64,000 bases of DNA from JBBWZH01 sp035544115 (GTDB lineage: Bacteria > Actinomycetota > Actinomycetes > Mycobacteriales > CADCTP01): contig OY970235.1 of the NCBI GenBank assembly GCA_963714145.1, positions 7,936,001-8,000,000 of the forward strand, read 5' to 3'. This document shows, in pieces, positions 1-8,211 of the stretch. Numbering within the stretch: the first letter of the stretch is position 1; every line of letters starts with the position of its first letter. The notes under the pieces were generated by a model that worked only from the letters and a program-made list of their open reading frames with translations, made no database searches and was not told the DNA's origin. Made by a program: the position numbers and the translations under genes.

Positions 1-351
1 CTCCACCTCGGCGGCGGTACCGGCCAGGGCCAGGTCGTCCGGGTAGCGCGCGACCAACCGGTGGACCACGTCGATCTGCTCCAGGGTGGCCGCGACCGCG
101 GCGTCACCGGCCAGGTCGCAGGACACGAACACGGACCAGAACTGGCCGCCCACCCCGCCGGCCCGCAGCCGCGGCAGATCGGTGTGCAGCCCGGTGCCGG
201 TCTGGTCGGCGGCCACGTCCAGCCGATCGAGGTCGTAGCCGACCCGCCAGCGCAGCTCCCAGGCCAGGTCGTTGTGCCCGTCCAGGACCGGTGCCGCGGC
301 CAGCAGGGCGCTGATGCGGCCCGCCATCGGGCCCGGGGTCGGGGCAGCCAC
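1..351 (-). CDS. M19 membrane dipeptidase (renal dipeptidase family), N-terminal part
   Basis: This is the 5' end of a gene that runs off the left edge; about 117 residues are visible. The reading frame gives PVLDGHNDLAWELR near residues 20-33, followed by TDLPRLRAGGVGGQFWSVFV. These are the hallmark N-terminal segments of peptidase family M19: the H-N-D triad supplies the first zinc ligands, and the LRxGxVGxQFWS segment follows in the family. M19 enzymes hydrolyse dipeptides, including some with a C-terminal D-residue. The GTG at 351 is preferred because TAGCCT lies six bases upstream, typical of leaderless actinobacterial transcripts. An in-frame ATG at 327 is the alternative. It is divergent from the SARP gene. 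Family assignment is strong; substrate is unknown. Confidence 0.85.
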   Translation of the reverse strand, partial: MAAPTPGPMAGRISALLAAAPVLDGHNDLAWELRWRVGYDLDRLDVAADQTGTGLHTDLPRLRAGGVGGQFWSVFVSCDLAGDAAVAATLEQIDVVHRLVARYPDDLALAGTAAEVE

Positions 352-357
352 CCGGCC

Positions 358-363
358 AGGCTA
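358..363 (-). promoter_or_regulatory. -10 box of a leaderless promoter for the M19 gene
   Basis: On the minus strand TAGCCT is followed by six bases and then the GTG start at 351. This matches the TANNNT consensus at the distance expected when transcription begins at the start codon. No clear -35 element was identified. Confidence 0.45.
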
Positions 364-520
364 CGCCGGCCGGCGTCCAGCCGAACCGGACGCCGGGCGG
401 CGCCGGTGCCGTGAGATATGCACATGCCCGGCGAGCATGTGTCAGGGATGTCACTCGATGGGTATGCCGAGCAGGGCTCAGACATTCCGGAAGCTCACCG
501 AGTCGGGACGGAGAGCAGGA

Positions 521-2782
521 GTGGCGGGAACGCTGGAGTTCGGGCTGCTGGGTCCGCTGGAAGTGCGGCGGAACGGGGTCGCCGTGCGGATCAAGGCGGC
601 GAAGCAGCGCGCGCTGCTGGCCGCCCTGCTCGTCGACGCCAACCGGGTGGTGCCGATCGACGTGCTGGTGGCCCGGCTCTGGGATCATGCACCGCCCCGG
701 GGCGCCCGCAACACGCTGCAGAACTACGTGCTGCGGCTGCGCGCGTTGGTCGGCACCGGCTGCGCGGGGGTCATCGAGACCCGCCCGGAGGGGTACCTGA
801 TCGAGACCGCCGCGGACGCGGTGGACCTGCACCTGTTCCAGGCCCTGGTACGGACCGCCGAGGACGTCGCCGCCGACCAACCGGAGCGGGCGTCCGAGCT
901 CACCGGCCGGGCGCTGGATCTCTGGCGCGGGCCGCCGCTGCTGGATGTGCCGTCCGAGTTGCTGCACCGGGAGCTGGTGCCGGCGCTGACCGAACGCCGG
1001 CTGGCCGCGGTCGAGCTGGGCATCGCCGCCGACCTGCGGCTCGGCCAGCCGCAGCGCCGGATCAGCGAGCTGCGGGAGCTGACCGCCACCTACCCGCTGC
1101 GCGAGGAGCTCTGGGCCCAGCTGATGCTGGCGCTCTACCAGGCCGGCCGGCAGGCCGAGGCGCTGGAGTCCTACCAGACCGTCGCCGGCCTGCTGGTCGA
1201 GGAGTTGGGCGTCGACCCGGGCCCGCAGTTGCGGGCCGCCCAGCAGGCCGTGCTCACCGGCGGCCAGCCGGACCCGGTGGTCGGCCCGGCTGTCGGGTCG
1301 GGGGCTGGCCCGGTGGTCGGGTCTTTGGCCGGCTCGGCGGTCGGCCCGGTGGTCGGGTCGATGGCCGGTTCGGCAGTCGGGCCGGTGGCCGGTTCGGTGG
1401 TCGGGCCGGTGGCCGGTTCGGTGGTCGGGCCGGTGGCCGGTTCGGTGGTCGGGCCGGCGGCCGGCGGGCGGAACGAGCTGCCCGGTGACCTGCCGGACCT
1501 GGTCGATCGGGACGAGGACCTGCGGGCACTGCTGGCCGCGCTGCCGGCCGGGCCGGCGCCCGCCGCGATGGTCGCGGCGATCGACGGGATGGCCGGGGTG
1601 GGCAAGACCGCGCTGGCCGTGCACGCCGCACATCACCTGACCCACCGGCACCCGGACGGTCAGCTGTTCCTCGACCTGCGCGGGCACAGCGCCGGCCGGC
1701 AGCCGACCGCGCCGGCCGCGGCGCTGGCCACGCTGCTGCGCGCGGTCGGCGTCCCGGACGGCCAGCTCCCGGCCGGGCTGGACGAGCGGGCCGCGCTGTG
1801 GCGGGCCGCGCTGGCCGGCCGGCGGGTGCTGCTGCTGCTGGACGACGCCGCGGACCCCGCGCAGGTGCGGCCGCTGCTGCCCGGCGGCCCCGGCTGCCTG
1901 GTGCTGATCACCAGCCGGCGCCGGCTGACCGACCTGGACACCGCGTACACCTGCACGCTGGACGTGCTCTCGGCGCCGGCCGCCGGGGAACTGTTCACCC
2001 GCGTCGCCGGCGCCGACCGCGGCACCGGCCCCGATCCCGGCTCGGCCGCCGACGCCGAGCGGGCGGCGGTGGACGCGGCCGCGGTGGCCGAGGTGGTGCG
2101 GCTGTGCGGCGGGCTGCCGCTGGCGATCCGGCTGGCCGCGGCCCGGCTGCGCGGCCGGCCCGGCTGGCGGGCGGTGCACCTGGCCAGCCGGCTGCGGGAC
2201 GAGCAGCGCCGGCTGGCCGAGCTGGCCACCGGCGACCGCAGCGTGGCCGCCGAGTTCGCGCTCTCCTACCAGCACCTGAGCGCCGCGCAGCAGCGGTTGT
2301 TCCGGCTGCTCGGGCTGGTGCCGGGCAGCAGCTTCGACCCGTACCTGGCCGCCTCGCTGGCGGCCGTGCCGGTGCCGGTGGCCGAGCAGCTGCTGGAGGA
2401 GCTGGTGGACGTGCACCTGGTGGAGGCGCCGACCCCGGGCCGCTACCGGCTGCAGGGCCTGCTCTACACCCACGCCGGCCGGCACGCCCGGCTCACCGAG
2501 ACGGCGACCGAGCTGGGTGCCGCCCGGGTCCGGCTGTACGACTTCTACCTGCACACCCTGCTCGCCGTCGCCCGCAACCGCGGACTGCCGGCCGAGTCGG
2601 TCGGGGAGCCGGCGCCCGGCGTCCAGCCGGTGCCGTTCGCGGACGAGCGGCAGGCCGCCGGCTGGCTGGCCGCCGAGGCCGGCAACCTGCGGGCCCTGCT
2701 CGACTCGACCGACCCGGACGAGCCGCGCGGACAGCGGCTGGCAGCCGTCCTCAGCCGCCTCCGCGGCCACCATCGGCAATAG
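521..2782 (+). CDS. SARP/AfsR-type transcriptional regulator with NB-ARC ATPase domain
   Basis: A 753-residue regulator. Residues 1-95 form an OmpR-type winged helix (LEFGLLGPLEVRRNG). Residues about 96-250 form the BTAD helical domain (AVELGIAADLRLG, LREELWAQLMLALYQAGRQAEAL is split here into its two halves). After a repetitive VVGP/AGS linker comes an NB-ARC domain with Walker A GMAGVGKTAL (about residue 351), Walker B RVLLLLDD and a GLPLAIRLAA motif. AfsR-type proteins usually continue into TPR repeats, but this one stops just after the winged-helix part of the NB-ARC module, so the C-terminal sensor seems missing. Start: GTG at 521 after a GAGAGCAGGA ribosome site. It stands directly upstream of the cinnamycin-type operon and is the likely pathway activator, in the place of the SARP CinR1 known from cinnamycin clusters. 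Confidence 0.85.
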   Translation: MAGTLEFGLLGPLEVRRNGVAVRIKAAKQRALLAALLVDANRVVPIDVLVARLWDHAPPRGARNTLQNYVLRLRALVGTGCAGVIETRPEGYLIETAADAVDLHLFQALVRTAEDVAADQPERASELTGRALDLWRGPPLLDVPSELLHRELVPALTERRLAAVELGIAADLRLGQPQRRISELRELTATYPLREELWAQLMLALYQAGRQAEALESYQTVAGLLVEELGVDPGPQLRAAQQAVLTGGQPDPVVGPAVGSGAGPVVGSLAGSAVGPVVGSMAGSAVGPVAGSVVGPVAGSVVGPVAGSVVGPAAGGRNELPGDLPDLVDRDEDLRALLAALPAGPAPAAMVAAIDGMAGVGKTALAVHAAHHLTHRHPDGQLFLDLRGHSAGRQPTAPAAALATLLRAVGVPDGQLPAGLDERAALWRAALAGRRVLLLLDDAADPAQVRPLLPGGPGCLVLITSRRRLTDLDTAYTCTLDVLSAPAAGELFTRVAGADRGTGPDPGSAADAERAAVDAAAVAEVVRLCGGLPLAIRLAAARLRGRPGWRAVHLASRLRDEQRRLAELATGDRSVAAEFALSYQHLSAAQQRLFRLLGLVPGSSFDPYLAASLAAVPVPVAEQLLEELVDVHLVEAPTPGRYRLQGLLYTHAGRHARLTETATELGAARVRLYDFYLHTLLAVARNRGLPAESVGEPAPGVQPVPFADERQAAGWLAAEAGNLRALLDSTDPDEPRGQRLAAVLSRLRGHHRQ
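1278..1460 (+). repeat. Coding minisatellite in the SARP linker
   Basis: Degenerate tandem units of about 24 bases (GGCCGGTTCGGTGGTCGGGCC-like, read in frame) encode repeated GSVVGPVA peptides between the BTAD and NB-ARC domains. The reading frame is kept throughout. Confidence 0.7.
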
Positions 2783-2865
2783 CCCGGCCCGTCGGCGGTA
2801 GTTCGGCAGCAATGGCCGGCCCATCGGCAGTGGCCCGGCGCAGGGGGGACAGCGGCCAGGGGCCG

Positions 2866-2943
2866 GGCGGTAACTCGGGCCTGGTCCGGCGGTGACCGGC
2901 GGGTCGGCCCGGCGTGACCGGCGCGTGAGTGGGCCGCTGAATT
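2866..2943 (+). promoter_or_regulatory. Putative SARP operator and promoter of the lanthipeptide operon
   Basis: Direct repeats sit on an 11-bp lattice: GTGAC at 2892, GTCGG at 2903, GTGAC at 2914 and GTGAG at 2925, with GTAAC at 2870, two turns further upstream. A TGAATT hexamer begins exactly 8 bp after the last repeat. Known SARP boxes are heptamer direct repeats at 11-bp spacing with the last one 8 bp from the -10 box, so the geometry fits. The -10 match itself is weak. The region lies between the SARP gene and the first biosynthetic gene. Confidence 0.5.
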
Positions 2944-3039
2944 GTGGCCCGCAGAACAGAGACGCACACCACCGGAATTGACCGCCCGGCCCGGCCCAGG
3001 CCGGTCTGTTCCGCGCGGATTCGGATGAGGAGGCCGAGG

Positions 3040-3396
3040 ATGGGTGTCAAGGGCCCGACGATCTACCCCGGGGTCGACACGATCCGGCAGGTACAGGAAT
3101 TGATGGTCCTGGCCGCCCTGCTGCCGCCGGACGGCAAATTGCGGGAAGTGCTGCAACTCGCCCTGGCGCTGCCCGAGGAGCAGGTGCTGGCCCGCGTCCA
3201 GCCGATCACCGACCTGCATCCGCATTCCGCCAAGACGTGGCTGGAATCCATCTGGCTGCCCGAGAACCTCAGCCCCGCCGAAAAGGAGTTGGTCGACTGG
3301 CAGAGCAACAGCGAGAACATGGGCACCGCGATCCGGGAGCTGCGCGACGTCGAGCAGCAGACCGGTCTGAGATTGGTCGCCCAGAAAGTGTCCTGA
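3040..3396 (+). CDS. durN: DurN/Cinorf7-like lysinoalanine synthase
   Basis: A 118-residue cytoplasmic protein without cysteines, predicted mostly helical, beginning MGVKGPTIYPGVDTIRQVQE. No catalytic motif is obvious. The assignment rests on size and position: in cinnamycin and duramycin clusters a protein of about 120 residues (Cinorf7, DurN) is encoded immediately before the precursor gene and forms the Ser6-Lys19 lysinoalanine bridge, with the hydroxylated Asp15 of the substrate acting in catalysis. Here Ser6, Asp15 and Lys19 are all present in the adjacent precursor. The ATG at 3040 is chosen over 3025 because AGGAGG lies at the right distance before it. The precursor gene starts 39 bases after its stop. 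The function would fall if the protein did not match DurN in a profile search. Confidence 0.75.
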   Translation: MGVKGPTIYPGVDTIRQVQELMVLAALLPPDGKLREVLQLALALPEEQVLARVQPITDLHPHSAKTWLESIWLPENLSPAEKELVDWQSNSENMGTAIRELRDVEQQTGLRLVAQKVS

Positions 3397-3435
3397 TCTT
3401 CAAGTACGTCGAAGTACGTCATCGGGAGGTAATCC

Positions 3436-3675
3436 GTGACCAGCACAATGACCCTCCAGCAGGCCGTCGTCGACACCGAGTTCCGGCACGAGCTCCAGGC
3501 GAACCCGGCCGCGTACGGGATTCACGTCGACTCGCTGCCCACGCCGGTCGAGCAGCCGGACCAGGAAGCGCTGGACTTCTGGACCGAGGGCGTCGCCGCG
3601 GTGGAGATCTACGCCTGCGCGACCAGCTGCAGCTTCGGCCCGTTCACGATCGTGTGTGACGGCACCACGAAGTGA
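3436..3675 (+). CDS. lanA: Cinnamycin-type lanthipeptide precursor
   Basis: A 79-residue precursor with a GTG start 7 bases after GGGAGGT. Residues 1-60 are the leader, with the family-typical VVDTEFRHEL and LPTPVE segments. The core is residues 61-79 (3616-3672): CATSCSFGPFTIVCDGTTK. Cinnamycin is CRQSCSFGPFTFVCDGNTK as I recall it, so the length and the ring residues are kept: Cys1, Ser4, Cys5, Ser6, Thr11, Cys14, Thr18, Lys19 and the hydroxylation site Asp15. Differences are R2A, Q3T, F12I and N17T. The leader ends in IYA, a possible signal-peptidase-like cut comparable to AFA in cinnamycin. Expected modifications are three (methyl)lanthionine rings, one lysinoalanine and a hydroxy-Asp. 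The members of this group bind phosphatidylethanolamine. Confidence 0.95.
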   Translation: MTSTMTLQQAVVDTEFRHELQANPAAYGIHVDSLPTPVEQPDQEALDFWTEGVAAVEIYACATSCSFGPFTIVCDGTTK

Positions 3676-3700
3676 GCCGGCGGCCCGGGGTTGCCGGCTC
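3674..3700 (+). terminator. Hairpin directly after the precursor gene (attenuator candidate)
   Basis: GAGCCGGC (3674-3681) pairs perfectly with GCCGGCTC (3693-3700) around an 11-base loop, overlapping the stop codon of the precursor gene. There is no T-run. Such hairpins between precursor and LanM often limit read-through so the precursor is made in excess. Confidence 0.55.
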
Positions 3701-3769
3701 GACCCGGAGCAGCGTGGTTGAGCAGCCAGCCCCCGGCCGGTAGCAAGCCGCCTCGGCGGTGGGTCGGCC

Positions 3770-3855
3770 AACCGCCGGCCCACCGCCGGCCGGCCGGCCG
3801 GCCAGCCCGCCAGCCGGCCAGCCCGTCCAGCCGGCGGGCCGCGCCGGCGGGCGGA
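3770..3855 (+). repeat. CCGGC-rich simple repeats between precursor and lanM
   Basis: The 199-base gap between the precursor and lanM holds the hairpin and then a run of GCCGGCC/CAGCCCG units. I see no gene here. The lanM ribosome site GGGAGGAG follows at about 3860. Confidence 0.5.
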
Positions 3856-3874
3856 ATCCGGGAGGAGACCAGCA

Positions 3875-6800
3875 ATGCAGGCCGCGTACCCCACCGACAT
3901 CGCCGGTCGGGCCAGCAACCTGTCCGAACGGATCCGGGCGGTGTCCGTGCTGCGCGCCACCGGCATCGGTGTCGAGCCGGGCACCGAACCGGACGGGCTG
4001 GACGCCTGGCGGATCGACCGGCTGGCCGGCAAGCTCGCCGCCAAGTTCCAGAAGGAAGCGCTGCACCGGTCCGCGCCGGTGCGGCACAGCAAGGACGACC
4101 TGGTCGACCTGCTGACCGCGTACCGGCGGTATGAGACGGCGGCCGGAACCGACGGCGGGGCCGGCGGGACGGGGGACGCCGGCGTCGGCGCCCGGTTCCG
4201 GTCGCTGCTGGCCGATGTGCACGCGGACTGGCTGCCCACCTACCGGTCCGCGCTGGACGGCTTCGACCCGACGTGGCCGAAGCCGCGCTGGCTGGATCGG
4301 GCGACCCAGGACGGCCGGCTGGCCAGGGCGGCCGAGCCGTTCCTGGGCGAGCTGGGCCGGCTGCTGACCGGGACCCGGCAGGGCTGCCCCGAGCCGGCCC
4401 GGCTCGACCCGCGGCTGGTCGAGGACCTGCAGATCCACCTGCTGGACCGGTTCGAGCTGTCGCTGGCCTGGGCGGTCGAGGCGGACGCCAACGTCTACTG
4501 CGCGGAGCACGGCATCGACCGGGCCACCGCCACCGAGCAGCAGTACCAGGAGTACCTGGCCGCGACGTTCGCCGACGCGGCCGCCTACCACCGGTTCTAC
4601 CTGAAGTTCCCGGTGCTCGGGCGGTGGCTGGCCCAGGTCACCGGGCTGCTCGCCGAGTACGGCGGGCAGCTGCTGCGGCACCTGGCCGCCGACCTCGACG
4701 AGCTGGGCCCGGCGTTCTTCGGCACCGGGATCAGCGCGGCGCGGTCGATCAAGCTGGGCCGGTCCGACTACCACGCCGGCGCCCGCAGCGTCGGCTTCGT
4801 CACGGTCGAGCTGGCCGGCGGCGGCACCGGCACGGTGGTCTACAAGCCCCGCGACATCCGGTCCGAGCTGGCGATGCAACGGCTGCTCGGCGAGCTGGCC
4901 GCCGACGGCGTGCTGGACTTCGCCACCCGGCCGATGCTGGCCCGCCCGGGATACGGCTACGAGGCGCTGATCCCGGCCGGCCGCAATCAGGTGGCGAGCA
5001 CCGGGCAGGTGGCCGAGATCTACCGGGAGCTCGGTGGCTACCTGGCCATCTTCTACGTGCTCGGCGGCGGCGACCTGCACTTCGAGAACGTCCTGGTCGC
5101 GGACGGGCACGCGCACATCTGCGACTGCGAGACCGCGCTCGGCGTGCAGCCGCGCGGCCAGGCCCGGGCGCCCGGCACGCTGCTCGACTCGGTGTTCAAG
5201 ACCGGTCTGCTGGAATGGCCGCGGCCGGCCACGGCCACCGCGACCCCCGGCGAGATGCGGATCAGTGGCTATGCCGGCGGCGAGGGCTACGACCTGCCGA
5301 TCGCGGTGCCGCAGGTCGGCGAGCGGGGCCGCTTCGGGCCGGCGGTGACCCACCGCAGCGGTGTGCACGTCGAACCCGACGGCGCCAACCGGGTCTTCCG
5401 CGGCGACGAACTGGTCGTGCCGCAGGACCATGCCGACGACATCACCGCCGGCTTCGATCGGGTCTACGACTGGTTCCAGCGGCAGCCGGAGCAGGCGGTC
5501 AGCCGGGTGTTCGCCGCGTTCAGCGGCGCGTCCGTCCGGTTCATCAACTGGGGCACCCAGATCTACGCGCAACTGCTGATGTCGGCGCGGCATCCGCGCT
5601 GCCTGGCCGAGCCGCTCGAGGTGGATCTGCTGGCCAACACGCTGCGCACGTTCCCGCGCAAGTGGGACGACGACACCGTGCTGGCCGACCGCGAGCTGGC
5701 CTCGATGTGGCGGCTGGACGTGCCGATCTTCACCGCGCCGGCGGCCGGTCGACAGCTGGTACATGACCACGCCGGCGAGATCCCGTCCTACCTTGAGACG
5801 GCTCCGCTGGACGGCGCGGCGGATCGGATCCGCTGGCTGTCGGACCGGAACCGGGAGCAGCAGAGCCAGTACATCGCGGCCAGCCTGGCAACCACCGAGG
5901 TCAGCAGCCCGGCATTCGTCGCCGCCACGCTGGACTACGCCGGCCGGGTCGGCCGGCAGCTGGCTGCCGAGCTGCGCGGGCCGGACGCGTCGGCGCCCTG
6001 GACGTCCTACCAATTGGCTGGCGACGAGATCGTCGAGGTGGATGTGGAGGGCGACCTCTACCACGGCACCGCGGGCATCGCGCTGTTCCTCGGCTACCTG
6101 GACCACCTCAGCCCCCAGCCGGCGTTCCGGGCCGCGGCGCAGCGGGCGCTGGCCCACGCGCAGGCGACCACGGACCGGACCCGGATCGGCGCCTTCCTCG
6201 GCCTCGGCGGGCTCGTCTACCTGCTGCTGCACCTGCACCGGCTGTGGGGTGACGAGGCGCTGCTGGCCCGGGCCGTCGAGGCGGCCGACCAGACCCTGCC
6301 GCTGATCCAGGACGACAAGCGGTACGACCTGCTGGGTGGTGCGGCCGGGCTGATCCCGGTGCTGCTGGCACTGGCCGACCGCACCGGTGGGCACGGCCTG
6401 GCGCACGCGCACCGGGCCGCCGAACACCTGCTGCACGCGGCCGAGACCGACGGCGACACGAGTAGCTGGCCGCTGACCGACCCGAACGAGGCGACCGCGA
6501 ACCTGACCGGCTTCTCCCACGGCACCGCCGGCATCGGCTGGGCGCTGATCATGCTCGGTACCCGGACCGGCCGGGCGGACTACATCGAGGCCGGCCGGCG
6601 CGCGTTCCGGTACGAGGCGCGCTATTTCGACGACGCCGAGCAGGACTGGTACGACCTGCGCACCAACCCCGGCGGCAGTCCGCGCAACGGCCGGCACTAC
6701 GCGAACGCCTGGTGCAACGGGGCCGCCGGCATCGGGCTGGCCCGGATCACCAGTTGGGCCATGCTCGGCCGGGCCGACGAATTGCTGCTGCGCGAGGCGT

Positions 6801-7144
6801 ACCAGGCGCTGGCGGCCACCATGCGCAATTTCCCGCGGCTGCTGAACGACACGCTCTGCCACGGCCGCGCGGGCAATGCCGAACTGTTCCTGCGTTTCGC
6901 CGCGGTGCGCGACGAGCCGGCTTTCCAGCTGGAGGCGAACGTCCAGGCACAGGCGCAGTGGCGCAATCTGGATGACGCGCAGGCCGGGCTGAGCGCCAAT
7001 ACGGCGAGCTTCTTTCCCGGGCTGCTGGTCGGGATGTCCGGCTTCGGCCTGCATTTTCTCCGGCTGGCCCGGCCGGACCTGGTGCCATCGGTGCTGCTGC
7101 TCGACCCGCCGGCGCCGGACCAGGCTGACCGACCCACCGGCTGA
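3875..7144 (+). CDS. lanM: Class II lanthipeptide synthetase LanM (CinM-like)
   Basis: A 1089-residue bifunctional enzyme that phosphorylates and eliminates Ser/Thr of the precursor and then cyclises the dehydro residues onto Cys. The N-terminal dehydratase domain spans roughly residues 150-620 and shows VVYKPRD (about 323) and GGGDLHFENVLV (about 396), which hold the kinase-like catalytic Lys, Asp, His and Asn. The C-terminal LanC-like domain (about 720-1075) shows SHGTAGIG (about 881), WCNGAAGIG (about 946) and LCHGRAGN (about 993), giving the Cys, Cys and His zinc ligands. Length is normal for the family. ATG at 3875 follows GGGAGGAG. It is the third gene of the probable operon, and nothing essential seems missing. 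Confidence 0.95.
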   Translation: MQAAYPTDIAGRASNLSERIRAVSVLRATGIGVEPGTEPDGLDAWRIDRLAGKLAAKFQKEALHRSAPVRHSKDDLVDLLTAYRRYETAAGTDGGAGGTGDAGVGARFRSLLADVHADWLPTYRSALDGFDPTWPKPRWLDRATQDGRLARAAEPFLGELGRLLTGTRQGCPEPARLDPRLVEDLQIHLLDRFELSLAWAVEADANVYCAEHGIDRATATEQQYQEYLAATFADAAAYHRFYLKFPVLGRWLAQVTGLLAEYGGQLLRHLAADLDELGPAFFGTGISAARSIKLGRSDYHAGARSVGFVTVELAGGGTGTVVYKPRDIRSELAMQRLLGELAADGVLDFATRPMLARPGYGYEALIPAGRNQVASTGQVAEIYRELGGYLAIFYVLGGGDLHFENVLVADGHAHICDCETALGVQPRGQARAPGTLLDSVFKTGLLEWPRPATATATPGEMRISGYAGGEGYDLPIAVPQVGERGRFGPAVTHRSGVHVEPDGANRVFRGDELVVPQDHADDITAGFDRVYDWFQRQPEQAVSRVFAAFSGASVRFINWGTQIYAQLLMSARHPRCLAEPLEVDLLANTLRTFPRKWDDDTVLADRELASMWRLDVPIFTAPAAGRQLVHDHAGEIPSYLETAPLDGAADRIRWLSDRNREQQSQYIAASLATTEVSSPAFVAATLDYAGRVGRQLAAELRGPDASAPWTSYQLAGDEIVEVDVEGDLYHGTAGIALFLGYLDHLSPQPAFRAAAQRALAHAQATTDRTRIGAFLGLGGLVYLLLHLHRLWGDEALLARAVEAADQTLPLIQDDKRYDLLGGAAGLIPVLLALADRTGGHGLAHAHRAAEHLLHAAETDGDTSSWPLTDPNEATANLTGFSHGTAGIGWALIMLGTRTGRADYIEAGRRAFRYEARYFDDAEQDWYDLRTNPGGSPRNGRHYANAWCNGAAGIGLARITSWAMLGRADELLLREAYQALAATMRNFPRLLNDTLCHGRAGNAELFLRFAAVRDEPAFQLEANVQAQAQWRNLDDAQAGLSANTASFFPGLLVGMSGFGLHFLRLARPDLVPSVLLLDPPAPDQADRPTG

Positions 7145-7170
7145 CGAATTCATGGAAGGGAATGGTGACC

Positions 7171-8202
7171 ATGTCGACCCAGGCGTGCGCGACATTTTTG
7201 CGGGAGGCCGCCGACTCGGCCGAGATCCAGCAGCAGCTGAAGGCGATGACCGGGACCCGGGAGATCGTCAAGCTGGGCCGCCGGTACGGCTACGCCTTCG
7301 ACATCACCGACCTGGCCGAGGCGTCCTCGGCGATGAGCGCCCCGGCCAGCCCGACCGGGCCGCGCGGCGCCGCGGCGCGTCCGCACCCGGTGCGCCCGGC
7401 GTCGACCCGGTCCGACCCGGCGCGGTCGGACCCGGCGCGGTCGGGCCCGGCGCGGTCCGGGCCGGGGCGGTCCGGCGCGGCGCCGGTGACCGAACGGCCG
7501 ATCCAGCCGCCGGGCGGGACCACGTTCCTGCACCACGAGTACAAGCTGGCCGATGTGCCCGGGCTGGCCCCGGTGCTGGCCGAGCTGCCGAAGCTGAAGG
7601 TGCGGCCGGACAGCGTCGACCTGACCGGGTTCAACCGGGCCTTCGTGGCCGGCGACCTGGACTCCACCGACCGCTCCCCGGCCGACCCGGAGTTCCGCCG
7701 CTGGCACGCGGAGCTGGCGGCCCGGAACTGGAAGGACAGCCCGGACGGCCCGCGCCGCGACTTCCACCTGATCAACCTGGACGAGCACATCGACCACCCC
7801 GGTTACGACGGGTACTTCGACGCGAAGGTCCGCACCGTGGACGCGCTGGAGAAGCTGTTCGGGACCCGGGTCCGGTTCTCCGGCAGCCTCTGGTACCCGC
7901 CGGCCAGCTACCGGCTCTGGCACACCAACGAGACCCAGCCGGGTTGGCGGATGTACGTGGTCGACTTCGACGACGACTTCCCGGATCCGGCGCACACCTC
8001 GTTCTTCCGCTACCAGAACCCGGGCAGTGGCGAGATCGTCACGCTGCCGGAGAGCCGCCGGATCGTCCGCTTCTTCAAGGCCGAACAGGACCCGGACCGG
8101 CTGTTCTGGCACTGCATCGTGAACCCGACCACCCGGCACCGGTGGAGTTTCGGCTTCGTGGTCCCGGACGACTGGATGGACCACGTCCAGCCGGCGAGCT
8201 GA
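7171..8202 (+). CDS. lanX: CinX-like Asp beta-hydroxylase with Nif11-like N-terminus
   Basis: A protein of about 343 residues. The C-terminal part (about 120-343) resembles the aspartyl/asparaginyl beta-hydroxylase type of 2-oxoglutarate/Fe(II) oxygenase, with LWHTNETQPGW (about 250) and FWHCIVNPTTRHRW (about 312) offering the iron-binding His and the cosubstrate-binding Arg. In cinnamycin biosynthesis CinX hydroxylates Asp15 of the core, and that Asp is present here. Residues 1-55 (STQACATFLREAADSAEIQQ, then GRRYGYAFDITDLAEA) look like a Nif11-type leader domain. A 15-base minisatellite separates the two parts. Start choice: ATG 7171 lies 10 bases after GGAAGGG; ATG 7162 and GTG 7165 are in frame but too close to it. 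Gap to lanM is 26 bases. Confidence 0.85.
   Translation: MSTQACATFLREAADSAEIQQQLKAMTGTREIVKLGRRYGYAFDITDLAEASSAMSAPASPTGPRGAAARPHPVRPASTRSDPARSDPARSGPARSGPGRSGAAPVTERPIQPPGGTTFLHHEYKLADVPGLAPVLAELPKLKVRPDSVDLTGFNRAFVAGDLDSTDRSPADPEFRRWHAELAARNWKDSPDGPRRDFHLINLDEHIDHPGYDGYFDAKVRTVDALEKLFGTRVRFSGSLWYPPASYRLWHTNETQPGWRMYVVDFDDDFPDPAHTSFFRYQNPGSGEIVTLPESRRIVRFFKAEQDPDRLFWHCIVNPTTRHRWSFGFVVPDDWMDHVQPAS
7411..7480 (+). repeat. 15-bp coding minisatellite in the hydroxylase gene
   Basis: Units of the type TCSGACCCGGCGCGG start at 7411, 7426, 7441 and 7456, with a partial copy at 7471. They encode SDPAR/SGPAR repeats between the Nif11-like and oxygenase domains. Confidence 0.85.
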
Positions 8203-8211
8203 GGCGGCCCG

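Noticed and set aside
104..2824. 906-codon open frame opposite the SARP gene
   Set aside because: Composition is Arg/Gly/Pro/His-rich with no domain signature; it is the GC-bias shadow of the real gene and crosses the M19 gene.
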